Shown here piece by piece: positions 25,297-35,950 of a stretch of 64,000 nt of DNA; position 1 is the first letter of the stretch; each line of letters begins with the position of its first letter. The notes beneath the pieces were generated by a model. The model ran no database searches. It was not told the DNA's origin and worked only from the letters and a program-made list of their open reading frames with translations. The stretch lies in assembly GCF_024397915.1 (NCBI RefSeq), contig NZ_CP073347.1:3596001-3660000 (forward strand), given 5' to 3'. The translations under genes were made by a program, and so were the position numbers. This stretch comes from Marinobacterium rhizophilum (GTDB lineage Bacteria > Pseudomonadota > Gammaproteobacteria > Pseudomonadales > Balneatricaceae).

Positions 25297-26556
25297 TCAG
25301 CGGTACGCCGGGTAGTCCGCACAGAGGGCCTGGACCTTGTCTTTTACAGCCGCGATGGCAGCGTCGGCATCACCGGCCTGCATGGCATCCAGGATGTCAG
25401 CGATCCAGCCCGCCAGGGCTTCGCACTGCGCTTCCTTGAAGCCGCGGGTGGTGATCACCGGCGAGCCGATGCGCAGGCCCGAGGTCACGAAGGGCGACTG
25501 CGGATCGTTGGGCACGGCGTTCTTGTTGACGGTGATGGAGGCACGGCCCAGGGCAGCGTCCGCATCCTTGCCGGTCAGGCCCTGCTTGATCAGGCTGAGC
25601 AGGAACAGGTGGTTCTCGGTGCCGCCGGAGACCACATCGTAGCCACGCTCGATAAACACCTTGGCCAGTACCTTGGCGTTCTTGACCACCTGGGTCTGGT
25701 ACTCCTTGAACTCGGGCTGCAGCGCTTCCTTGAAAGCCACAGCCTTGGCAGCGATAACGTGCATCAGCGGGCCGCCCTGGCCGCCCGGGAATACGGCGGA
25801 GTTCAGCTTCTTCTCAATATCGGCGTTAGCCTTGGCCAGGATCAGGCCGCCACGGGGGCCGCGCAGCGTCTTGTGCGTGGTGGTGGTCACGACATCGGCA
25901 AAGGGTACCGGGTTGGGGTACTGGCCAGCGGCGATCAGGCCGGCAACGTGGGCCATGTCGACGAACAGGAAGGCACCCACTTCATCGGCGATCTCGCGAA
26001 AACGCGCCCAGTCAACCACCTGGGAATAGGCGGAGAAACCGGCCACGATCATCTTCGGCTTGTGCTCGCGGGCCAGGCTGGCCACCTGGTCGTAATCGAT
26101 CTCGCCGTTCTCGGTCAGGCCGTACTGCACGGCGTTGTAGATCTTGCCGGAGAAGTTGACGTGGGAACCATGGGTCAGGTGACCACCGTGGGCCAGGCTC
26201 ATGCCCAGCACGGTATCGCCGGGGGCGCACAGCGCCATGTAGACGGCGGCGTTGGCCTGGGAGCCGGAGTGCGGCTGCACGTTGGCGTAATCGGCCCCGA
26301 ACAGTTCCCTGGCGCGGTCGATGGCCAACTGCTCGACCACGTCGACGTATTCACAGCCGCCGTAGTAACGCTTGCCCGGGTAGCCTTCGGCATACTTGTT
26401 GGTCAGCTGCGAGCCCTGAGCCTGCATCACCAGCGGGCTGGTGTAGTTTTCGGAGGCGATCAGTTCGATATGATCTTCCTGACGCTGAACCTCGGCGGTC
26501 ATGGCCGCCCACAGGTCTGCATCGAAATTCTGAATCAGGTCGTTATTGTTAAACAT
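25297..26556 (-). CDS. glyA: Serine hydroxymethyltransferase
   Basis: PLP enzyme interconverting serine plus THF with glycine plus methylene-THF. 419 residues from the ATG at 26556 (MFNNNDLI), preceded by GGGAGAA. The longer frame from 26595 has an unusual leader and no good site. The PLP lysine is in VVTTTTHKTLRGPRGG. Other family motifs are IELIASENYTS, GYPGKRYYGGCEYVD and HSGSQANAAVY. Its place between lipA and sdaA, opposite gcvH-gcvP, suggests a catabolic copy used to feed glycine-derived carbon into serine and pyruvate. A second, biosynthetic glyA may exist elsewhere. Confidence 0.98.
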   Translation of the reverse strand: MFNNNDLIQNFDADLWAAMTAEVQRQEDHIELIASENYTSPLVMQAQGSQLTNKYAEGYPGKRYYGGCEYVDVVEQLAIDRARELFGADYANVQPHSGSQANAAVYMALCAPGDTVLGMSLAHGGHLTHGSHVNFSGKIYNAVQYGLTENGEIDYDQVASLAREHKPKMIVAGFSAYSQVVDWARFREIADEVGAFLFVDMAHVAGLIAAGQYPNPVPFADVVTTTTHKTLRGPRGGLILAKANADIEKKLNSAVFPGGQGGPLMHVIAAKAVAFKEALQPEFKEYQTQVVKNAKVLAKVFIERGYDVVSGGTENHLFLLSLIKQGLTGKDADAALGRASITVNKNAVPNDPQSPFVTSGLRIGSPVITTRGFKEAQCEALAGWIADILDAMQAGDADAAIAAVKDKVQALCADYPAYR

Positions 26557-26644
26557 CGTATTGTTCTCCCGCCTGGGTTGGAATCGCAAGCACACCGCAC
26601 CCCTCCAGGCGGGGGCGGCACGGTTGCCTGGTGTTGATGAAGAG

Positions 26645-26678
26645 CCGGGGTTGCCCTGGTTTCCCAGGGCAACCCCGG
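26645..26678. terminator. Perfect 15-bp hairpin between lipA and glyA
   Basis: CCGGGGTTGCCCTGG pairs with its exact complement across a 4-base loop, starting eight bases after the lipA stop. There is no run of U on the minus-strand message, so it may be a partial terminator, a mRNA-stabilising or processing hairpin, or a repeat element. Confidence 0.5.
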
Positions 26679-26685
26679 GTGCTCG

Positions 26686-27630
26686 TTAAGTCAGTGACTG
26701 CCCCGAGGCTTGCAGGTCCGCATGGTAGGACGACCGCACCATGGGGCCGCTGGCAACGTTGCTGAACCCCAGCTGGTAGCCGATCTCCTCGTAGGCCTTG
26801 AACTCGTCCGGCGTGACGTAGCGTTCGACCGCCAGGTGGTGCCGGCTCGGCTGCAGGTACTGGCCGATTGTCAGCATGTCGACACCCTGGTGGCGCAGGT
26901 CCTGCATGACCGCGACGATCTCGTCCTTCGTTTCGCCCAGGCCCACCATCAGGCCGGACTTGGTGGTGACATCGGGGTGCCGGTGTTTGTAGCGCTGCAG
27001 CAGGTTCAGCGAGTTCTGGTAGTCGGCGCCCGGGCGCACAGTGGCGTAGAGGCGCGGCACGGTTTCCATGTTGTGGTTCAGCACATCGGGCAGGTCGACG
27101 GCCAGGGCCGCCAGCGCGGTATCGAGCTTGCCGCGAAAGTCAGGTACCAGAATTTCCACCGTCAGGCCGGGATTCAGCGCCCTGGACTCGCGCACCGTTT
27201 CACTGAAGTGGGCGGCGCCGCCGTCTCGCAGGTCGTCACGGTCGACGGAGGTGATGACCGCATAGCGCAGGTTCAGCTGCTGAATACTCTGGGCTACATG
27301 GCGCGGCTCATCCGGGTCGAGCCCCAGGGGCTTGCCGTGGGCGACATCGCAGAAGGGGCAGCGGCGGGTGCAGATACCGCCCATGATCATGAAGGTGGCG
27401 GTACGCTTGCTGAAACATTCGGCCAGGTTCGGGCAGGATGCCTCTTCGCACACCGTATGCAGTTTCAGCTCACGCAGCTGTTTTTTCACCCTGGCGACGT
27501 TGCTGTTGCTGCGCGGGTCGATGCGAATCCACTCGGGCTTCGCCAGGCGCGCACGGCCGGGATCGGGCTTGTGGCGCAGGCGCGCCATCTTGGATTCGCC
27601 CTTCAGTTGTTTCAACGGAATGAGTTCCAT
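26686..27630 (-). CDS. lipA: Lipoyl synthase
   Basis: Radical SAM enzyme that inserts two sulfurs into octanoyl groups on carrier proteins such as GcvH, encoded opposite. 314 residues from the ATG at 27630 (MELIPLKQL), preceded by AGGTGACAGG. An ATG at 27588 is an alternative, and the longer frame from 27714 is unlikely. Auxiliary cluster cysteines lie in CEEASCPNLAEC, and the SAM-cluster motif is CTRRCPFC. The C-terminal RSSYHA supplies the serine ligand. It sits away from lipB and next to gcv genes, so it may be a dedicated copy for the glycine cleavage system. Confidence 0.96.
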   Translation of the reverse strand: MELIPLKQLKGESKMARLRHKPDPGRARLAKPEWIRIDPRSNSNVARVKKQLRELKLHTVCEEASCPNLAECFSKRTATFMIMGGICTRRCPFCDVAHGKPLGLDPDEPRHVAQSIQQLNLRYAVITSVDRDDLRDGGAAHFSETVRESRALNPGLTVEILVPDFRGKLDTALAALAVDLPDVLNHNMETVPRLYATVRPGADYQNSLNLLQRYKHRHPDVTTKSGLMVGLGETKDEIVAVMQDLRHQGVDMLTIGQYLQPSRHHLAVERYVTPDEFKAYEEIGYQLGFSNVASGPMVRSSYHADLQASGQSLT

Positions 27631-27786
27631 CCTGTCACCTCTGCTTGCGGAGTTGCTGCGTCTTGAGCCGCCTGGGGATCGGGCTGGCGTTTCGGGTGCA
27701 TCGGGCCGCGGCAATTAGGCTGTTCCCTGGCGAACAGGGTGGCCACGGCCGTCGACTGTGGCCTCATCATGCACCAAGTAAACGAA

Positions 27787-27802
27787 GTTTCCAATAGGAA
27801 AC
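27787..27802. promoter_or_regulatory. Palindromic operator-like site 1 (lipA side)
   Basis: A perfect palindrome GTTTCC-AATA-GGAAAC lies in the 409-base divergent region between lipA and gcvH. A near-identical copy is at 27924. A further half-site-like TTTGTTTCG follows nearby. The regulator is not known from this window. Confidence 0.65.
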
Positions 27803-27872
27803 AATATTTCTTTGTTTCGTACCCATCTGTCTGGCCCCGGCAGGTCGCCTGAACAAAAGCTATCTGAATACC

Positions 27873-27888
27873 TGTAACGGCCGTAACA
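27873..27888. promoter_or_regulatory. GTAAC direct repeat in the gcv control region
   Basis: TGTAACGGCCGTAACA has two GTAAC units four bases apart. The first seven bases equal the TGTAACG half-site reported for the Pseudomonas glycine regulator GcsR, as I recall it. The second half does not match that site well, so this is only suggestive. Confidence 0.25.
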
Positions 27889-27923
27889 AATCGGCATGGA
27901 GGCTGCGGAATTGTGTTTCCGTA

Positions 27924-27939
27924 GTTTCCAATAGGAAAT
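27924..27939. promoter_or_regulatory. Palindromic operator-like site 2 (gcvH side)
   Basis: GTTTCC-AATA-GGAAAT repeats site 1 with the last base changed. Another GTTTCC lies at 27915-27920 and a related TTGAAACTAGGAAAG follows at 27945-27959, giving an array of half-sites about 100 bases upstream of gcvH. The TTGAAA at 27945-27950 could also serve as a -35 box. Confidence 0.65.
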
Positions 27940-28039
27940 ATTTGTTGAAACTAGGAAAGTGTATTGCTAGGCTTTTGCTGTCACCGGTTGAGGGCGATTG
28001 CCGCCGGACCCTCGATGAACAGCAAGAAGGAAAATAACG

Positions 28040-28432
28040 ATGAGCAATGTACCGACAAATCTGAAATATGCCGCTTCCCATGAATGGGTGCTCGACAACG
28101 GTGACGGTACCGCGACCGTAGGCATCAGCGACCATGCCCAGGAGCTGCTGGGCGACGTGGTGTTCGTGGAGCTGCCGGAGCTGGGCCGCGAGATCAGCAA
28201 GGGCGAGGAGTTCTCGCTGGTTGAATCGGTCAAGGCGGCCTCCGACATCTACTCGCCCATCAGCGGCGAGGTGGTCGAGGTCAACGATGCGCTGACAGAT
28301 ACGCCGGAAACGGTCAATGAGAGCCCTTACGAGGGTGGCTGGATCGCCCGGGTCAGGCTGTCCGACGCAGCTGAACTGGCGGACCTGCTGAGCGCGGTCG
28401 AGTACCAGGCGACCGTCGCCGAAGACGCCTGA
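28040..28432 (+). CDS. gcvH: Glycine cleavage system H protein
   Basis: The lipoyl carrier of the glycine cleavage complex; it shuttles the aminomethyl group between P, T and L proteins. 130 residues. The lipoylated lysine is K65 in SLVESVKAASDIYSP. Typical flanks are KYAASHEWV, GISDHAQELLGDVVFVELP and NESPYEGGWI. GAAGGAAA precedes the ATG. gcvP follows after 54 bases. The lipoyl synthase gene is divergent across the shared control region. Confidence 0.98.
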   Translation: MSNVPTNLKYAASHEWVLDNGDGTATVGISDHAQELLGDVVFVELPELGREISKGEEFSLVESVKAASDIYSPISGEVVEVNDALTDTPETVNESPYEGGWIARVRLSDAAELADLLSAVEYQATVAEDA

Positions 28433-28486
28433 TAGCGCCCGCGCGCAAGGCCGGTGTACCGAGAATAAAAGAGCAGGTAGAAGACG

Positions 28487-31369
<2,883 letters not shown>

Positions 31370-31407
31370 GGCGGCGAGCTAAACGTCCGTCAGGTTAGAA
31401 GCACTAA

Positions 31408-31438
31408 AAGGCCCGGTAGCAATGCCGGGCCTTTTTCG
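31408..31438 (+). terminator. Terminator of gcvH-gcvP
   Basis: The 9-bp stem AAGGCCCGG / CCGGGCCTT with an 8-base loop is followed by TTTC, so the T tract is TTTTT including stem bases. The rest of the gap to 31592 shows nothing recognisable. Confidence 0.88.
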
Positions 31439-31592
31439 TAGTGGACTTTATTAAAGCGCTACGGGTATCTGACACTCCAATAATTCGACAGCGTTGAAAT
31501 AAAGCAGTGAAACCCCGCTGTTGGATTACGATCCTTCGGATCTTCACCCAGCCTATCCATCTGGCATTAGAACTACGGCTACCAATTGAAAC

Positions 31593-32879
31593 TCAGCTGA
31601 ACCTATCCCGCAGCTGGTAATACAGCATGCCGGCCACCAGGGCCGGCCAGCGCAGCAGGGGGCCGCCGGGGAAGCCCGGTGTGGGGACCCGGGCCAGGGT
31701 GTCAAAACCTTCGGGCGAACCGGCGATGGCATCGCTGATCAGCTTGCCGCCGAGCGTTGCCAGGGCGATGCCGTGGCCGGAGTAGCCCTGGGCCACATAG
31801 AGGTTATTGTCCAGACGGCGGAAAAACGGCATGCGGTTGCGGGTGATGGCCAGGGTGCCGCCCCAGGCATGGTCGATGCGGGTGTTTGCCAGTTGCGGGT
31901 ACACCTGCAGCAGGTGCCGGCGCACCAGGCTTTTGATATCGCCGGGGAAATGGCGGCGGTAGGTTTCGCCACCACCGAACAGCAGGCGCCGGTCGGCGCT
32001 GAGGCGGAAATAATTCACCACGAACTTGGAGTCGGCCACGGCTAGGTCATCCCGGATCAGGCGCCGGGCGAGCTCCGGGTCCAGCGGTTCGGTGGCCAGA
32101 ATAAAGTTGTTGATGGGCATGATGCTGTCGGCGATGCGCGGCTCCAGCGCCCCCAGGTAGCCGTTGCAGGCCAGTACCAGGGTCTGTGCCCGCACCGTGC
32201 CCCGGGCGGTGCGGACCCGGATGCCCCCTGGCCCGTGCTGGTAATCCAGCACCCGGCTGTGTTCGAACAGCTGCGCGCCCTTCGCCCGGGCCGCCGCGGC
32301 CAGGCCCAGGGCGTAGTTCAGCGGGTGCAGGTGCACCGCTTCGCTGAACAGTTGGCCGCCGTGATAGCGCCGGGTATCGAGCATGTCGCGTACCTCGCTG
32401 CCCGTCACGAAGCGCACGCCCGCGTAGCCGTAGTGGTGCTGCAGATGTTCGGCTTCGCGCTGCATGGCCTCGACATGGGAAGGCTTGAAGGCCGCATGTA
32501 GAATGCCGGGCTTGAGGTCACAGTCGATCTGTAGCCTCTCGATCAGCGCCTTGACCAGCGCCACCGCATCCAGCGACAGCGCCCACAGCTGCTGGGCATG
32601 CTCGCTGCCGAGCCAGGCCTCCAGCGCCGCCTGGCCGGGGTTCAGGCCCACGCACACCTGGCCGCCGTTGCGCCCGGAGGCTCCCCCGGCCAGCCGATCC
32701 GCTTCCAGCACTATCACGCTGCAACCCTGCTCGCGCAGGTGCAGCGCCGCCGACAGGCCGGTGTAGCCCGCCCCCACGATGCAGACATCGGCCTCCCGTT
32801 CGTCCTGCAGGGTATCGCAGGGGGCCATGGCCCGGGCGCTGGCTGCATAGTAGGAGGCGTCAAAACCACTGCTGGGCAT
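31593..32879 (-). CDS. FAD-dependent oxidoreductase, gamma-glutamylputrescine-oxidase-like (PuuB-like)
   Basis: 428 residues, D-amino-acid-oxidase fold. The N-terminal dinucleotide motif is VCIVGAGYTGLSAALHL followed by VLEADRLAGGASGRNGGQV, the pattern of PuuB-type enzymes. The C-terminal part has LFGGGETYR, RIDHAWGGTLAITRNRMPF and AQGYSGHGIALATLGGK. PuuB oxidises gamma-glutamylputrescine to the aldehyde, giving H2O2 and ammonia. It is divergent from a PuuA-like ligase gene, which supports that role. Other amines (for example glutamylated ethanolamine or agmatine) cannot be excluded. GGAG is placed five bases before the ATG. Confidence 0.85.
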   Translation of the reverse strand: MPSSGFDASYYAASARAMAPCDTLQDEREADVCIVGAGYTGLSAALHLREQGCSVIVLEADRLAGGASGRNGGQVCVGLNPGQAALEAWLGSEHAQQLWALSLDAVALVKALIERLQIDCDLKPGILHAAFKPSHVEAMQREAEHLQHHYGYAGVRFVTGSEVRDMLDTRRYHGGQLFSEAVHLHPLNYALGLAAAARAKGAQLFEHSRVLDYQHGPGGIRVRTARGTVRAQTLVLACNGYLGALEPRIADSIMPINNFILATEPLDPELARRLIRDDLAVADSKFVVNYFRLSADRRLLFGGGETYRRHFPGDIKSLVRRHLLQVYPQLANTRIDHAWGGTLAITRNRMPFFRRLDNNLYVAQGYSGHGIALATLGGKLISDAIAGSPEGFDTLARVPTPGFPGGPLLRWPALVAGMLYYQLRDRFS

Positions 32880-32930
32880 AGGGGCTCCGCACGGCTGAAA
32901 AAGTCTTTTGTATCAGCATACTATGGATAT

Positions 32931-32999
32931 GGATAAGTGTTTTGACAGCGCCGGGCAAAGAAACTTGTCATACACTGAAACGGGTATGGACACTTATCC
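32931..32999. promoter_or_regulatory. 10-bp inverted repeat between puuB-like and puuA-like genes
   Basis: GGATAAGTGT (32931-32940) and its exact complement ACACTTATCC (32990-32999) flank a possible promoter toward the plus-strand gene: TTGACA at 32942-32947, an 18-base gap, then TGTCAT. The motif TATGGA occurs next to both arms. Two operator half-sites about 59 bases apart (start to start) in a 132-base divergent region suggest one repressor covering both genes. Confidence 0.6.
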
Positions 33000-33011
33000 G
33001 GACGGTGCGCG

Positions 33012-34355
33012 ATGGACAGGATCGAGACGTTTCTGCAGCAACACAGTATCAGCGAGATAGAGTGCCTGGTGCCGGACATGACCGGCAATGCCCGCGGCAA
33101 GTTTCTGCCCACGCGCAAGTTTATTGCCGAGCAGACGGCCCGCCTGCCCGAAAGCATTCTGATCCAGACGGTCACCGGCGACTGGTCGCGCGAACATGAC
33201 GAGCTGGTGGACCCGGCGGACCGGGACATGGTGCTGCGGCCGGACCCGACCAGCCTGCGCCTGGCCCCCTGGGCCAAGGAGCCCACGGCGCAGCTGATCC
33301 ACGATTGCTACGACATCCAGGGGCAGCTGCATCCATTGGCCACGCGCAGCGTGCTGCGACGGGTGCTGGCACTGTACGAAGCCGAAGGCCTCACGCCGGT
33401 GGTGGCGCCGGAGGTCGAGTTTTACCTGGTACAGCGCAACCTGGACCCGGACTACGAACTCAAGGCGCCGGTAGGGCGTTCCGGCCGTTCCGAGAGTGCC
33501 CGCCAGTCCTACAGTATCGATGCGGTGAACGAGTTCGACCCCATCATCGATACCCTCTATCGCTATTGCCAGGCGCAGCAGCTGGACGTGGATACCCTGA
33601 TTCACGAGTCCGGTGCCGGCCAGATGGAGATCAACTTCAAGCACGGCGATGCGCTGCTGCTGGCCGACCAGGTATTTACCTTCAAGCGCACCCTGCGTGA
33701 AACGGCGTTGCAGCACGATATCTACGCCACCTTCATGGCCAAGCCGATGGAGCACGAGCCCGGCAGTGCGCTGCATATTCACCAGAGCCTGCTGGATGTA
33801 CGCAGCGGGCAGAATATTTTCGCCCAGGCCGATGGCAGCCTGAGCGATGCGCTGTACCACTACCTCGGCGGTTTGCAGAAATACGTGCCGGCGGCCATCA
33901 GTTTCTTCGCGCCCAATGTGAATTCGTATCGCCGCTTCGTGCCGGATATCGCCGCCCCCATCAACCTGCAGTGGGGGCTGGACAACCGCACCACCGGGTT
34001 GCGGGTGCCCAGCAGCAGCCCGGAATCGACGCGGGTCGAAAACCGCTTTGCCGGCGCCGATGCCAACCCCTACCTGGCCATTGCCCTGTCCCTGGCCTGC
34101 GGCTACCTGGGACTGAAGGAGCAGCTGCAACCCTCGGCGCCCAGCCAGGGCAGTGCCTACGACGCCAACAGCCGGGTCGAGATCGCCCGCACCCTGGAGG
34201 AGGGACTGCGGCTGCTGTCGGACTGCAAGCCGCTGCAGGCAATCCTGGGAGAGCGCTTCGTCCGAGCCTATGTAGCGGTGAAGCTGGCGGAATACGAAGC
34301 CTTCAACAAGGTGATCAGTTCCTGGGAGCGCGAGCACCTGCTGCTGCGGGTGTGA
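33012..34355 (+). CDS. Glutamine-synthetase-family protein, PuuA-like gamma-glutamyl-amine ligase
   Basis: 447 residues with a GS beta-grasp N-terminal domain (IECLVPDMTGNARGKFLPT) and the catalytic C-terminal domain. That domain has VVAPEVEFYLV, the ESGAGQMEINFKHGDAL metal-site region split over two strands, KPMEHEPGSALHIHQSL and NPYLAIALSLACGYLG. It lacks the adenylylation-loop tyrosine motif of GlnA-I. Such proteins (PuuA, GlnA3-like) glutamylate putrescine or other amines. The divergent PuuB-like oxidase makes the putrescine pathway the best guess. The PuuC and PuuD steps are not encoded in the window. The ribosome site is weak (CGGACGGTG). Confidence 0.87.
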   Translation: MDRIETFLQQHSISEIECLVPDMTGNARGKFLPTRKFIAEQTARLPESILIQTVTGDWSREHDELVDPADRDMVLRPDPTSLRLAPWAKEPTAQLIHDCYDIQGQLHPLATRSVLRRVLALYEAEGLTPVVAPEVEFYLVQRNLDPDYELKAPVGRSGRSESARQSYSIDAVNEFDPIIDTLYRYCQAQQLDVDTLIHESGAGQMEINFKHGDALLLADQVFTFKRTLRETALQHDIYATFMAKPMEHEPGSALHIHQSLLDVRSGQNIFAQADGSLSDALYHYLGGLQKYVPAAISFFAPNVNSYRRFVPDIAAPINLQWGLDNRTTGLRVPSSSPESTRVENRFAGADANPYLAIALSLACGYLGLKEQLQPSAPSQGSAYDANSRVEIARTLEEGLRLLSDCKPLQAILGERFVRAYVAVKLAEYEAFNKVISSWEREHLLLRV

Positions 34356-34409
34356 GTGTTCCGGCGTAACGGAGGCCGCCTCTGTCTTTAGATAACAGCG
34401 GTCAACGTC

Positions 34410-34428
34410 GGCTTTTGTGAAGCCTTTT
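34410..34428 (+). terminator. Weak terminator after the GS-like gene
   Basis: A 5-bp stem GGCTT / AAGCC with a 5-base loop is followed by TTTT. A longer imperfect pairing (AGATA...GCGG with CCGC-TATCT) encloses it. Apart from this hairpin and the Fur-like site, the 383-base gap up to pvsA has no visible feature. Confidence 0.45.
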
Positions 34429-34608
34429 GCCGCTATCTGCAGATAACCGTTACTTTTTTCTGGCACTGTCACCGGCGCCGGTGTCGCCCTCGGGCCAGCG
34501 GAAACCTCTCCTGACATCGAAGCCTTTTCTCCCTGGTGTTGCCGCTTGCGCTTGTGCTGGCTGCTGCCTGTCGAACGACCAATCCAAACAAATGTTTAAA
34601 ATGATGTT

Positions 34609-34627
34609 GCTAATGATAGTGATTCGT
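34609..34627 (+). promoter_or_regulatory. Fur-box-like site upstream of pvsA
   Basis: GCTAATGATAGTGATTCGT matches the Fur consensus (GATAATGATAATCATTATC) at about 13 of 19 positions, best in the central TAATGATA. It lies about 110 bases before the first siderophore gene, where iron-dependent repression is expected. Confidence 0.6.
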
Positions 34628-34738
34628 ATTTAGTATTTGTGGCTGGAGTTCGGGTGCCTCTGCCGGTTCCGTCTCCTGCGCCGGCCCGTGCCGATCGCCG
34701 CAATGCCAGTCAACAATACAAAATAGGGAGCTCAAGGA

Positions 34739-35950
34739 ATGTCGGGTCAGATCGTCTTTATCGCCCATGTCGTCACGCAAGTGCTCAACGAGGGCTTTTT
34801 GCCCGCCGCCCGGGAGCTGGGGCTTTCGCCCATCATCGTTACCGACCTGGCCCCGGAGCAGCGAGCGCATTTCGCCGAGGAGGGGCGCGAAGCCTATCCC
34901 GACGCCATCCTGGCGTGCGATGTGTTTAACCCGGTGGCGGTGATCGAGACCCTGCAGGAGGCGGGCATTGCACCGCTGGCCGTTTTCTCCCACAGCGATC
35001 ATCTGCAAACCTCCACCGCGCTGGTGGCCGGGTACTTCGGCCTGCCGGGCAAGGACTGGCGGGTGTGCTACCGCGCCAAGAACAAGGCGGCGATGCGTCA
35101 GCACCTGGCATCCCTGGGTGCAGAGCCCTTCTGGTATCGCCTGGTGACCGGCGCATCGCAGCTGGAACCGCTGCTGGCGGATTGTCCCTATCCCTGTGTG
35201 GTCAAGCCGCGCGAAGGGGTGGCGAGCCTGGATGTGAGCCTGGCGCGCTCGGCGGCAGAGCTCGCGACATGCTGCCAGCAGCTCTGGGCGCGCCAGCCGG
35301 GGCAGCCCTTGCTGATCGAGGAATATATCGAGGGGCCCCTCTACACGCTGGAAACGCTCGGCGATGGCGAACGGCTGGAGGTGCTGGGCGGGTTCAGGGT
35401 CGAGCTGTCCGAGCCACCGCACTTTATCGAGCTATCGGCGCGCTGGGGGCTGGATATCGACGATGCCGATCTGCAGCAGGTGGTCCGGCTGATCCGCGAT
35501 TTCGGCGTGGGTTTCGGCTCCTGCCATACCGAGTTCGTGCAGACGGCGAGGGGCCCGCGGCTGATCGAAATCAATTACCGCACCATCGGCGACGGTCGCG
35601 AGTTTCTGCTGGAGCAGACGCTCGATTTCCCCCTGTTTCGCACCCTGCTGCAGCTGCATATGGGGCAGCCCCTGCCAGCGCTGGCGCGGCCTGATGTGCA
35701 GTTGCTGATCCAGTATGTCCGGGCGACGCAGGCCGGGCGCCTGACGCTGGCGCCGACGGCATTTCGCGAGGACTGGGCCGAAGGCTTCGTCGAATTCAGG
35801 CCGCTGCGCCGGGCCGGCGACCAGCTGGAGCTGAGTTATTCCAACAAGGATTACCTGGGCGTGATCCGGGCCGCCGGCCGCTGCGAGGCTCAGCTGCAGG
35901 CGCGGGTTTCGGGCGCCATGGCCGGGCTGAACTGGGGGATGGAAGCATGA
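34739..35950 (+). CDS. pvsA: ATP-grasp ligase, vibrioferrin biosynthesis (PvsA-like)
   Basis: 403 residues. An N-terminal Rossmann-like pre-ATP-grasp region (IVFIAHVVTQVLNEGFLPAA) precedes an ATP-grasp fold with nucleotide-binding CVVKPREGVASLDVSL, LLIEEYIEGPLYTLE and the metal-binding LIEINYRTIGDG. In the vibrioferrin pathway PvsA is thought to join an amino acid (alanine) to a carboxylate precursor. Identity is set mainly by the cluster order A-B-C-D-E, which matches pvsABCDE of Vibrio and Marinobacter. Its stop overlaps pvsB by four bases. It is preceded by a Fur-like site. Confidence 0.85.
   Translation: MSGQIVFIAHVVTQVLNEGFLPAARELGLSPIIVTDLAPEQRAHFAEEGREAYPDAILACDVFNPVAVIETLQEAGIAPLAVFSHSDHLQTSTALVAGYFGLPGKDWRVCYRAKNKAAMRQHLASLGAEPFWYRLVTGASQLEPLLADCPYPCVVKPREGVASLDVSLARSAAELATCCQQLWARQPGQPLLIEEYIEGPLYTLETLGDGERLEVLGGFRVELSEPPHFIELSARWGLDIDDADLQQVVRLIRDFGVGFGSCHTEFVQTARGPRLIEINYRTIGDGREFLLEQTLDFPLFRTLLQLHMGQPLPALARPDVQLLIQYVRATQAGRLTLAPTAFREDWAEGFVEFRPLRRAGDQLELSYSNKDYLGVIRAAGRCEAQLQARVSGAMAGLNWGMEA

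Noticed and set aside
27631..28039. Glycine riboswitch upstream of gcvH
   Set aside because: No tandem aptamer with the conserved GCGCCGAAGG-type core was seen; palindromic operator-like sites explain the conserved look better.
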